Of a stretch of DNA of 64,000 bases, positions 45,765 to 56,076 are shown piece by piece; the stretch's first letter is position 1; every line of letters starts with the position of its first letter. Source of the DNA: Enoplolaimus lenunculus (lineage: Eukaryota > Nematoda > Enoplea > Enoplida > Thoracostomopsidae); contig JASANG010000377.1 of the NCBI GenBank assembly GCA_030248215.1, positions 1 through 64,000 of the forward strand. The letters run 5' to 3'. The notes under the pieces are model-generated. The model did no database searches and was not told the origin of the DNA. It saw only the letters and a list, made by a program, of their open reading frames with translations. The position numbers and the translations under genes were made by a program.

Positions 45765-46440
45765 TCCATCTTAGCCATAGAATTAAGAAAGGTTCCGTCT
45801 TAGGCTTAAGGTGAGAACTAGGCGTTTAGGCGTAGGATAGCATAAAGGGTAAATATACATAAACTTTAGAGATGAATAAGCCTTAGGCTTAGGTATCGAC
45901 TTAGGCTACAGCTAAGGCTTAACCTTAAGCTTAAGTTTAGACTTAGGCTTAAGGCATGGGCTTAGGCTTAGGCTCTTGCTTAAGAAATAGGCTTTACTAA
46001 AACGTTAGATTAAATCTTAAATGACCCTAGGGCTTAAATCTTAGGCTTAGGCGGCTCAGCTAAAGATCAGGGGCGGAACGTTTTTCTGCGGGACTGCAAT
46101 AAAGTAAGCTTAATCTTTAGACTAATTTTTTGCTTGGCTTAGGCTTAGGCATAGGCTTAGGAACATGCTCATGCTTACGCTTAGGCTTAGGCTTTATGCC
46201 TAAAAATATAGTTATAAAATTGTTCCGCCTTTGTTCTTTACATTAGCCGCTTAAGCTTAGGCTCAGGCTTAGGCTTAGGCATGGGCTTAGGCTTAGGCTT
46301 ACAGAGCAGGCTTAGTGTTCGGTTAACCATAAATTAGATCGCAAATGACATAGGCTATGGCATTAGAAAGGCTTTGGTTTAAACTATGGGCTCAGTCTTT
46401 GCTTAGGTTTAGGCTTAGTCTTTAGGGAGGACCCCACTTT
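45765..46440 (+). repeat. TTAGGC-rich mosaic with a nested MITE
   Basis: Long run of degenerate TTAGGC, CTTAGGCTTAGG and CTTAAGGC words, probably several decayed TTAGGC-type elements. A subfamily B MITE (46053-46248) has inserted into it. No end of the outer element is clear. Confidence 0.75.
46053..46248 (+). mobile_element. TTAGGC-bearing MITE, subfamily B copy 10, inserted into TTAGGC sequence
   Basis: Left GGCTCAGCTAAAGATCAGGG and right CTTTGTTCTTTACATTAGCC. Flanks GCTTAGGC and GCTTAAGC agree at 7 of 8, and are themselves telomere-like hexamer sequence, so the element landed in a TTAGGC array. Confidence 0.88.
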
Positions 46441-46551
46441 CGACCATATTCCGAATTCCCAAAATCTCACATTCGACGATCTCCCGAAATCCCAAAATCC
46501 CAAAATCCCACCATCGACTATATCCCGAAATTCCAAACTCCCAAATTAGGG

Positions 46552-46722
46552 ATACGGACTCCTATTGATTGGGACTCAAAACAGGGACCTCCTTTTATTC
46601 CCCCTCTTATTTCGTCACTACAGTACATTGACATATCGACCAATGTTAATTTGAGGTGCGTAACAGTAGATTAAACGTATACCTAAACCTAAACCTGGAC
46701 GCTCCTTAAAGTAACATGGGCC
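46552..46722. mobile_element. Family G unit followed by a deleted subfamily A MITE
   Basis: 46552-46625 is one family G unit (GGGATACGGACTCCTATTG to CGTCACTACAGTA). 46638-46722 is a subfamily A element cut down to 85 bp: GACCAATGTTAATTTGAGG to CTTAAAGTAACATGGGCC, flanked by GACATATC and GACACATC (7 of 8). Confidence 0.75.
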
Positions 46723-47088
46723 GACACATCAATGAGCATCGGTCGCATATACCTATTGTAAAGATGGGTGTGTAACAGTTTTGAACCCTTAACCTGCGTA
46801 CAGCTAAAAAATTAAGCCGACAGCCGACAGACTCAGAGCATCTGTAGCAAAGTAGAAGTGACATGACGATCGCAAGTCTTTGTTGTGAAAATGAATAAAT
46901 TTTAGCCATTTGTTTAATCATATTTATATGAACGCTTCACATGAAAAGGTATTTTTTTATCGCATTAATTATTAATACAAGATTGTGAGTAGGTTTCTGT
47001 TGCTGTATTAAGAAACATATTTTTCCTGCTTTAATAGCAGCATTTTGCCTAGCAATGCGTATTTAAGCGATATTTCTGAGCTCTTCTG

Positions 47089-47222
47089 CACTGCAAAAAA
47101 CGGTGAGTCAAATTGTTTCTTTGCGAGATAGGCTTTTCTAGACTACCCAAACTGAGTCAAATTCGACTCCGCCGGAATCATATTCGACTCACTGAGTATT
47201 TGACTCATCATTTTTTGCAGTG
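47089..47222. mobile_element. Foldback MITE family F, copy 8 (deleted)
   Basis: Left CACTGCAAAAAACGGTGAG and right GACTCATCATTTTTTGCAGTG in its outer bases. TG stands on both sides rather than TA, so the duplicated dinucleotide is not always TA. 134 bp, much of one arm missing. Confidence 0.82.
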
Positions 47223-47408
47223 TGCTGAAATCAAAATTCTGAATTGATTAAACTCATTCTGAGTTAATTAATCAACTCATACGGAATTTAATCCGCTCAG
47301 GGCAAGTTGATGTTTCATGTTATTAGGAATAACCAAAAATAACCAATTCTCTCTCCAAGTTGATTAACCAACGATTGCAATTAACAGTGTGGAAGTTTCA
47401 AGAATTTG

Positions 47409-47485
47409 GGCCAATGTAAAGAACATGGGCGGAGCAGTATTAAGAGATATTCTTAAGCCTAAGCCTAATCCTAAGCCTACAGTTT
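47409..47485 (-). mobile_element. Truncated subfamily B MITE
   Basis: Starts GGCCAATGTAAAGAACATGG and GGCGGAGCAGTATTAAGAG, runs into CCTAAGCC hexamers and stops without a right end. Confidence 0.7.
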
Positions 47486-47595
47486 TCAAAAATTGCGGGT
47501 GCATCAGCTCAATATCATTTGAAAACTCGTTGAAAATGTTGTTTTGAGTGAAAAATAAAACATTTTTGAAACTTTTATTGTTCAATATCGGTTTC

Positions 47596-47748
47596 GGCTC
47601 ATGTATATATAGCACAGGGCCGGATCGTTTACCGGCGGGGCTGTAATAGAGTCAGTTTAAGCTTTAGACTGTCTGTTTTGCGTAGGCTTAGGCTTAAGCT
47701 TAGGACTATGCTTATACTGCTATTCCGGCTGCGTTCTATACATGGGCC
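47596..47748 (+). mobile_element. TTAGGC-bearing MITE, subfamily C copy 1, exact 8-bp duplication
   Basis: Left GGCTCATGTATATATAGCAC, then GGCGGGGCTGTAATAGAGTC. Right TTCCGGCTGCGTTCTATACA then TGGGCC. TCGGTTTC flanks both sides exactly (47588-47595 and 47749-47756). Subfamily C differs from B in its subterminal bases but keeps the same plan. Confidence 0.9.
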
Positions 47749-48639
47749 TCGGTTTCCGTATCCGTTTCTGTTATTTTGATCACAGTCCGCTGCCGTTTAT
47801 TATCCGTTTACATCCTGAAGTGTCCACCAAATTCGAAACTATCCAAAAACAAGGGGGTTTGCCGGCGACGGACCAAGATCCCCGGCCTGTTCAAAACATC
47901 AAAGCCAAATTCCTTCTATAAAACACGGTCGACGCATTAAGTATCAATTTATTTCGTCAGAGAAAACAAGGAAATACACTAATGGAATTCTGTATGCGTC
48001 ATATCAGCTTACTCGTATGCTAAATAAGCACCAGCTTTATTTTTTGAGTATACTTGCCAAGCATAGGTTGGTATCTAGGCATTCAGGAACTACGTCGAGT
48101 TGACAAAGGCGGATACTATTCTGTGGAACATTTCACCTTATCGTTCCCCAGCATCAATGCCCAATGGCAGACAGTCAGTCCGGTGGAGCTGGAAACAGGT
48201 ACGCTTGGGATTAGGCTTAGGTTTTGATCTACATTTAGGTTTAGGCTTTTAGGATTAGGTTTCGGCTTAATAATGATCTGACCCGAATAAGTAACATTGG
48301 TACACGAGCCGGTATCTAAATTGTTTCTTGTTCACATTTTAAGTTTAATTTGCAGAGTATAATTTTCTGATAAAAATGCCTCGCAAAACGAATCTATTAA
48401 TCTTAGGACTAAACACTGAGACCATTTTTAAGTTCGAATGTTATTTTCTTGATTTGACTCAATTGTGCAGTCTGCAGTGAGGAAATGAATTTAAAACATT
48501 TGCGTTGCTGTAAAAAAGATTTATGTTTCTAAATTAGGGTTTACAAATGACACTGAATCACGTGACCCCACGTATGTGTTTCCAAGACATTGACAACACC
48601 GAGTTAACACATATATATGTATAATGTATATATTAATAT

Positions 48640-49562
48640 AAGGGTGCCACCGGATACCAAAAACTGACCAAGACGGAACCGGAACCGGATAATGAATTCA
48701 AATTTAATTGCATTCAACATCATAATATGGCATGCAATTCTTCCTCCCGTGATTTAACGGTCCCATTGTGACAAAGCGTAACATCTCACGCCGATGCATT
48801 TTTAGCAGTTTAATAACGACCATATTATACTATCCTATGTTTTTGTAGCGTTGCGTTCAGTTGCGATATTCGTTCGACCCGTGTACTTTTTAAGGACATC
48901 CAGTTAGGTACTCACTATTAAACGGAGGTTGCTATGATCAGGGATGAGGGTCTCGGTCTAAGTCTCGGCAAGTCTCAGTATTTGGCAGGTCTCTGTTTCT
49001 TGAGTCTCGGTCCTTTGGAACCGACCATAGAAGTCAAGGATTCAGCAAATACTGGTAGACCTGTAAAAAGCAGCAATAATTTTGTTGAAGCCAGTAATAC
49101 TTGATGAATAAACTTTCGCTATGAATCTATGAATTTCCATGGTTATGCAATAATTATTAGCAGATATTCTGAAAACATATTCAAAAACAATGAAAAACAC
49201 GAAAAAAACTACGAAAAACGCATTAGAAGTAGTTTATTTTGAAAATTTGGTGTTTTCGGTGATGACCAAAAGTTGACCGAGATCGAGATTTTTCATGGCC
49301 GGTCTCCGCGCATCCCTGGCTTTGATTAAAGCTATTATTTTTGCTTAGGCTTAGGCTTAGTTATAGACCACGAGCAACCATTTGCATTACTTGTGTGACA
49401 CAAAAAATATGCGAAAGTAGGTCAATCAGTTCGATGCTACTTGGCATAAATACGAATGATGGTATAAAACTTTTTGAAGTTTTTTTAAAAATAATATCCG
49501 GCAAGTTAAAATACCGAAGCCGGATGTCGATTTTTGCCGGAGTTAAATATCCGGTCGCACCT
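48640..49562. mobile_element. hAT-like remnant (family M) with a nested family E MITE
   Basis: Left AAGGGTGCCACCGGATACC and right AATATCCGGTCGCACCTTG are inverted. CCGGAACCGGATAATG and CGAAGCCGGATGTCG follow inward. The same end motif is scattered at 7440, 35160, 42086 and elsewhere. A family E MITE (48939-49318) and a small TTAGGC patch (49340-49360) lie inside. No transposase is seen. Pairing of the two ends is inferred. Confidence 0.5.
48939..49318. mobile_element. hAT-like MITE family E, copy 2, with 8-bp duplication
   Basis: Left CAGGGATGAGGGTCTCGGTC and right GGTCTCCGCGCATCCCTG are inverted, with CAGGG ends typical of hAT elements. Flanks GCTATGAT and GCTTTGAT agree at 7 of 8. The interior has repeated GTCTCGGCAAGTCTCAG words. 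Confidence 0.8.
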
Positions 49563-50034
49563 TGATATATACTGTTTGAACATTTTCATATGACATTTTG
49601 GATTGACCTGATATATTAATATGATATTAGATGAAATTTGACGAAAACAAGTTGACATATAAAGGTTTCAACGCATGACCGGGTCTGTATTTATACATTT
49701 CCTGTTTAACCATATCGGTTTTGTAAAATATAACATTTTTCGCGTCTAATACTTTCCGGTCACTAAAGTGAAGTTATATTCAGCTGAGTTTTAGAGTTTT
49801 GACAATCTGGATGACAATGTTCGAGTTTCCAGTTTTGTTCCTGTGCCTCAAATTGGTTTACATATTAAGATGTCAAGACTGCTATTGCAATATAAATTAG
49901 CTGAATCAGCGAAGTCGCGATGGACCTAGGATTCGGATTAGACTTAAGTCCTGAACGTTCCGTAAGGTATAGGCATACGCTCAGGATAGCCCTAAAAGTA
50001 TCGACAATGCAATAGTGAATCTGTTAGCTAAACG

Positions 50035-50177
50035 GGCTTATGTAAAGATTAGGAACGTTTTTCTGTGGGACTACAAAAGCGTCAGCTTAAGCTTTAGACT
50101 ATTTGTTTTGCTTGGATTAGGCTGAGGCTTAGCAATATGTTTTATAATACTGTTCCGTCACTGTTCTTTACATGACC
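50035..50177 (+). mobile_element. TTAGGC-bearing MITE, subfamily B copy 12, exact 8-bp duplication
   Basis: Left GGCTTATGTAAAGATTAGG with GTGGGACTACAAAAGCGTC. Right CACTGTTCTTTACATGACC. GCTAAACG flanks both sides exactly (50027-50034 and 50178-50185). Has only one or two hexamers, so exact duplications do not require a long array. Confidence 0.9.
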
Positions 50178-51542
50178 GCTAAACGCAACGTAATAGAACG
50201 GGACAGAAATATATTTATCACGGTTGCTAGCGGATCCAGCATTTTCCTGTGTGGGAATATTGTTTTTATCCTAAAATATCTCATTTTATGAGGTTTTTTA
50301 ACAATTTTTTTAATTAGATTAAGGTTCAAGAATAATTAGTGCAGTAAACCGCAGGGTTATGACGTGGGGGAATACATATCCAATCTTTCCCCTGGATCCG
50401 CCGTACTGTGGCCAGACTCAGAGTTAGCCATCCTTTGGGTAGGGTACTTGTTGAGTTAATGACAAAATCAGGTGACGTTTTTGGAGTTTGCGTACCGTAG
50501 CAAAACTAATTACTACGACTTTGGCATGTGTTTAAAAGTAATTAGATTTTTGAAATTAATTTGAAAACTGCAAAAGCAACCGATGCTTAATTGTAAACGT
50601 TCTGAAATTGACATTTTGATAGAAAATTTCAACTCGAGTTTAGAGAGTAAAATGGCTAACATTTGTTGTTGGCTTTTTATTAAATTTATTTCTTCCGGTC
50701 GTTGCGTTTTCTGTACGGTGTAATTTGTCTTGTTAAAATCATAAAAACTTATTTCTGATAGTAAGGCGTCGCACCCAAGGGTTGGAACCGGCCCGGGCCG
50801 AAATGTTGGGCTCGTGTATCTAAGCGAACCGGGTCTGTACACCAAAAAGTAATTATGAATTTATTCAGAAAAGTATTTTCTGTGGCAAATCTGACAAGTT
50901 TTTCTGAGATTTAAGACAATTTTTCAAAAAATAACTGGAAAACGTTTATTTTCAGACTTTATTCAAAACTTTTCTGAAATCTTTTCTGTTACTACAGAAA
51001 TACTTTTCAAGCGCACCTTGCTAAATAAATTTCATAAATGAAAGAAATTTTTTTAAAATATCAGAAATATTGTTTTGAGTGTGGGCTTGGGCCCAAATTT
51101 TGGGCCCGTGAACCGAAATAAATTAGTGCAGATGGTGACCTCGTTTTGTGCCATGAACCAATGCAACCGACAGTTGGTTTGATATTGTAATAAGATTTAA
51201 GGTACGTATTTTTGAACCTCAATTCCTAATTTATATAGATACGGCGTTTATGGTGTAGCAAGAATTTTGAAAAATAGGGTTACGTTCTGTACAAATTTCG
51301 AAGGGACCCTGCCCAAAAATCAAAAATGGATTTCACACCTTAAACCTTCCTGGCTACGCCCTTGACTTCGATGCTTCTACTATACCCTTAAGACTTCGGC
51401 TTAGGATAATGCATGCTCAAGGCAAGAGCCTAAAGGTTTACGCCATGCCTGAATATAAAATTTCGAAATGAAATTTTGGCAAAATCTCTGCGTTTTGGGC
51501 TAGGACATATTGATCAGTTTTGATTGGTTTGTTCCAAGTTAT

Positions 51543-51737
51543 GACCCACGTAGAGATCAGGGGCGGAGAGTTTTTCTCTGGGACTAAAATACAGTAAGCT
51601 CAAACTTTAGACTAATTTTTTGCCTGGCTTCGGCTTCGGCTTCGGCTTAGGATTAGGCTTAGGCTTACGCTTAGGCTTAGGCTTAGGCTTAGAAATATGC
51701 TTATAATACCGTTCCGCCCCTGTTCTTTACATTAGCC
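51543..51737 (+). mobile_element. TTAGGC-bearing MITE, subfamily B copy 13
   Basis: Left GACCCACGTAGAGATCAGGG, right CCTGTTCTTTACATTAGCC. The array begins with several TTCGGC units before switching to TTAGGC, so a variant hexamer has spread locally. The flanks CAAGTTAT and CACGTTTC match poorly. Confidence 0.82.
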
Positions 51738-52706
51738 CACGTTTCTGTATAAACCAGGATAAAATCCCTCCCCAGCTCTGGCTTTGAAAACAATGTCATT
51801 AAAATGAAAAATAAATAAAAACAAAATTATTTACATTTGTATTTTTGGGTTTTGCGTTGATGTTGTTTTTATGATCGCAATAAAACCAGAAATTGCATGT
51901 TTATTGCATCGGTTTGTATTGAATTTTTGAAAATAAAACCAGTTTTAATTCATGCGTCCAAGTTGTTTTTTCACAACTCAAAGTTGGGTCAACTTTGTCA
52001 AATTATACATTTCTTCCAAAAGCGAATGATATTTAAACAAGAGTGGTCAACTGCCGTAGATTCTGTGTAGAAAAGAATGTACCCAGCGCATGTAGCGGTC
52101 TTGGACTTCCCCACGTATTTGGAGGGGGTGTAGTTTAACAATTTTTTCAATTTCTGATGTTAAAATATTGTAATAAACTTGCTTCCGTTATAGATTGAAA
52201 ATGCATGCGTATCCTGCGGTTCAAGCGTTACTCATCCCGGTTAATAATGGGCGGACGGCTAAAAACTCCACGCCCAGTGGTACATTTTGTCCTACAGTAT
52301 ATTTCGTCAGCAGCGCACTCTTGTCCAGAGTCATTATCAACTCTTGCTTCCACCGATGGGACAGCATTCAGAGCGACGTAAAGAAAAGCTCAACGTAGAG
52401 AAAAATGGCAGCGTCCTGCCTACAATTTGAAATATTTATAGTATTATTTTTCAAAAATAGTTCCGTTTGAAATGTTTTACGGTAGTTTTAAGTATTTTGG
52501 AATCAAAAATTGTCAGTAGAAAAGTGCTAGGACATTTCTAAGTGGGGGAACAAAAAACTTTAAAACATTAAATTATTAGCCAGTATTCTCAAATGTGTGT
52601 AGCACATATCTCCAGTTGTTGATAGGTCGTGTAACTTTTTGAACCAACGCAACTGAAATTCATCACTTTGTTCACGTTTGATTTGCCCTACATCTGTACC
52701 AAATTT

Positions 52707-52932
52707 GTCCCATCCGGAGGGGCTATAATAAAGTCAGTTTAAGCTTTAGACTAATTTTTTTGCTTAGGTTTAGGCTTAAGAATAGGTTCATCCATACGCT
52801 TAGGTTTAGGCTTAGGCTTACGCTTAGGCTTAGGAATAGGTTTATCCATACGCTTAGGTTTCGGCTTAGGCTTACGTTTAGACTTAGGAATATGCTTATA
52901 CTATTGTTCCGGCTCTGTTCTATACATGGGCC
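52707..52932 (+). mobile_element. TTAGGC-bearing MITE, subfamily C copy 2
   Basis: Left GTCCCATCCGGAGGGGCTAT (shortened), right GGCTCTGTTCTATACATGGG then CC. Flanks CCAAATTT and CCAATTTT agree at 7 of 8. The body has three blocks of hexamers separated by AATAGGTTCATCCATACGC. Confidence 0.82.
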
Positions 52933-53523
52933 CCAATTTTGATACCTGCAATTGCAAATGTTGGTCAGTTTGAAAACCTATCGCTAACTGATGATAGCTG
53001 TTATACACATTCGAGAATATGTTCACTTATCATAGTGTCAAAAAATTTGGCCAGGGGGGGCGACAATGTCATTAGATTGCTCGCTCCCCTTGTTCACCGT
53101 AGTTGCAGCGCTGGCTGGCTATGTGCATATAGAACTCGCTTCCCATTTTGTTGCAACTGCATTGTTAATCAGTTGACGATTGCTTAGCATGCCATCGCGT
53201 GATGGTAAGCTGACATTTGTAAGTTTGACCGAAGACAGAAAATAATATCTAAGCTTAAACATTGTCGCTAACAAACTGTGTCTGTTTGAAATTCATTCTC
53301 ATCCGTAAAACACCGTTCGGATTATACTGGTTGTATACACAGTTGTATATATGGAGTGTGTAGCCCCTCTGAAAGTTTTGAAGCCCTTAGAAAAACTGTT
53401 ATTGCTGGCAAACATTGTCATTTAATATTAGACGTCTACCCTCCCGAAACGAAATCTTCGCTTTGGTTTCACTTTACCCGGTTTATAAGCTGGAGGTGTA
53501 GAAAATATTTCATTTCGGAAAGA

Positions 53524-54002
53524 GGTCAATGCTACTTGTAGGTCCATACCAGTAGATTAAGCGAATTCCTAAACCTAAGCCTAAGCCTAAGCCTAAGCCT
53601 AAGCCTAAGCCTAAGCCTAAGCCTAAGCCTAAGCCTAAGCCTAAGCCTAAGCCTAAGCCTAAGCCTAAGCCTAAGCCTAAGCCTAAGCCTAAGCCTAAGC
53701 CTAAGCCTAAGCCTAAGCCTAAGCCTAAGCCTAAGCCTTAAGCCTAAGCCTAAGCCTAAGCCTAAGCCTAAGCCTAAGCCTAAGCCTAAGCCTAAGCCTA
53801 AGCCTAAGCATAAGCCTAAGCCTAAGTCTAAGCCTACGCCTTGCAAAAGCGTATTCCTAAGCCTAAGCCTAAGCCTAAACGTTGCAAAAGCATGTTCCAG
53901 TGCGCAAGCCTAAGCCTAAGCAAAAAATTGTAGTCTATAATGTAAGCCTATTCCATTAAAGATCCACCAGAAACCGGGACGGCCCTAAAAATAACATGGA
54001 CC
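53524..54002 (-). mobile_element. TTAGGC-bearing MITE, subfamily A copy 9, with about 43-unit array
   Basis: Left GGTCAATGCTACTTGTAGG with CAGTAGATTAAGCG, right AAAAATAACATGGACC. Flanks CGGAAAGA and CGGAAAAG. Between about 53570 and 53835 runs an almost uninterrupted CCTAAG array (TTAGGC on the minus strand), broken mainly by one CCTTAAG. All other copies carry far fewer units. The Arg/Leu-rich reading frame across it is an array artefact. Confidence 0.9.
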
Positions 54003-55066
54003 CGGAAAAGTATCACCACATGTGTCTTTCGCGAGTGAGCGTAGCCAGCGAAATAGATTTCTACCATCTAAAATGTGCGTCTATCTCGTCTACAAAAATT
54101 TCGAAAACGGGTGTACCCCCCGGTTTCCTTGCTTTGTTTACGCCCCCGTTTATAGAGTACGGTATTCCCAATTGACGAACCACAAGACTTAACTAAAGCA
54201 ACCAGTTCGATGTGTTTTTATGCGTTCTCCTTTAGGTTGTATATGGCAGTCTAGTGGATATGATGCGTATAAGGTTTCTACCCCGACGCCCCTGTGTAAC
54301 ACGACGCTTAATGATAAAGGGAGGGGGGGCATGGGGTTTAGGTACCCCCGGTTTTGAGCTCAAGATAACTACTTCAGTCAACCCCTGTCTCGTTTCAAGA
54401 TATAAAACTTTTAACCAAGTTTATTTTGTACTGAATCGTTAAATTTTTTATAATCTGCCCCCCATCCAAAAAATCACTATTTACGCGTATAATCAGTATT
54501 TTTTATTCGGAGGGGTTTAGAAGCCAAAATTATAATCAAATGCCGCAAAAAATCTAATTGCTCATGAATTGAAGTTGCTAGACCCCCCTGAGTTGCAGGC
54601 TACAGTGTTTACTGGCACTTGTACCATAACCGCGATCTGGTTACAGTGGCAGATCTTGAAATTTGACACGGAGGGGGTTACGACATATAATAGCGGTTGA
54701 GTTCACAAACCAAAGCGAACGAGAAACCAAACGCAATTTTAGCACTAAATCTTGATACAAAATTTTGTCTTTTGATCCCTACTGTGAGCGATGTCTGTTT
54801 GGGGACCCCTTTGCATTGGCCAGTATCTGGTTGAATAGGGTTTGGAGAAAACTATGCCAGGGTTTTATAGAAACACCAAATCGAACGGTCGTTTGTGAGT
54901 TAGAGAGCGCCATGTTGAACTGAAGTTCCCACAGGGTTCAATAAATGGATTGTTAAATTTTGAACAAAGGCACTGTTTTTATCCATTCCGGCTACACTAA
55001 AACATCAAATCTCAAAGGATGACTTTCATGCCGTAAAACTATGTTTAAATTGTTCTTAGGAGTCGG
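54003..55066. other. Gene-free stretch
   Basis: Several GGGGG/CCCCC-containing words at 54110-54600 and a GTGGCAGATCTTGAAATTTG motif near 54645 suggest decayed hAT-like MITEs, but I could not define ends. No exon seen. Confidence 0.35.
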
Positions 55067-55362
55067 GGTCAAAGAACAGCGGCGGAACAGTATTATAGGC
55101 ATATTCTTAAGCCTAAGCCTAAGTCTAAGTCTAAGCCTAAACGTATGAATGAGTATATTCCTAAGCCTAAGGCAAAGTCTAAGTCTATGCCTAAGCGTAA
55201 GAATGAGCATATTCCTAAGCTTAAGCCTAAGCCTAAGCCAAGCAAAAAATTAGTCTAAAGCTTCAGTTTACTCTATTACAGTCCCACAGAAAAAACGTTT
55301 CGCCCCTGATCTGTACATGGGTGAGAGTCGGACGCCCCTGATCTTTACATGGGTGAGAGTCG
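55067..55362 (-). mobile_element. TTAGGC-bearing MITE, subfamily B copy 14, with duplicated right end
   Basis: Starts GGTCAAAGAACAGCGGCGG and ends CCTGATCTGTACATGGGTG at 55323, flanked by GGAGTCGG and AGAGTCGG (7 of 8). Immediately after, 31 bp containing CGCCCCTGATCTTTACATGG and the flank are repeated to 55362, so the right end and target site were duplicated once more. Confidence 0.85.
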
Positions 55363-56076
55363 GAGTGAGTTTGACTTAGCATTCTACTCTGTAACGGGTC
55401 GCGCTACGGGAGCTAAAGCGACCTTCTGCGAGTTCGAGTCGTTTAGTAAAATGTTTTTCGACTGCATTAAAAGAATTCTATGTTAGCAAAAAATTGATTT
55501 TGCCTCGATAATAAAACACGGTCAGTCTGATACGAGCTTCTGGGTGTGGAAATAGGATGGGCGTAGCTGATATGAGCAGGTTTGGGGAAACCCTACTCGA
55601 AGAATAATTTGTGTCGTAAATCAGTTTTTTATCAGCTACATATTCATAAAGAGAAATTTTTTCAAAACACTCAGGGTTCGTGACCTATCGGTGGCCGCCT
55701 CGTTTCTGATTGGTCAGACCAGGTACATTGCCAGTTTCACATTGAAAAGGGTAAAAAATTTCTAGAAGTTATATGGTTAGTTTTCACATGGTTTACAAAA
55801 GTTGGTAAAACTTTTGTGAGGGGGATTAATCTTTGATCTTGAGGTTGAGACCTGCTCCCCGATTTAGGCTTAGGCGAATGCATCGGCTAAGCTGAAGACA
55901 AAGGCAACCCTGTTATAAAACCTAAACTAAAGTCTTAAGCCTGAAAAGTGTAAACGTGGTTGCAAACTGTACAAAAGATCAACCCAATTTCTGATGAAGG
56001 TTCGGGCTGGCAAAAGTTGTGAAACGCAATTTTTACTGTATGCTATTTATGTGCAAATTTTCTGTGGGACTATGAT
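55363..56076. other. Gene-free stretch
   Basis: AT-rich; no exon and no complete repeat end recognised. A few TTTAGGCTTAGGCG words near 55862. Confidence 0.35.

Larger units (their letters stand above)
49563..52706. other. Gene-free stretch with two TTAGGC MITEs
   Basis: Apart from the MITEs at 50035-50177 and 51543-51737, no feature is clear. A less AT-rich patch at 52195-52400 is open in several frames on both strands, but has no splice partners I could identify. A hairpin repeat of family H lies at 52582-52635. Confidence 0.4.

Noticed and set aside
53532-53846. A 104-codon open frame of alternating Gly/Leu and Arg/Leu on the minus strand
   Set aside because: It is a translation of the TTAGGC array in MITE copy A9; the frame changes from GLGLGL to RLRLRL at a 1-bp interruption. 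Not a gene.
12329-55210. TTAGGC arrays as evidence for nematode DNA or for a subtelomeric position
   Set aside because: The arrays lie between MITE ends with target-site duplications, are scattered through the window and point in both directions. They say nothing about telomere proximity, and the organism is not assigned from them.
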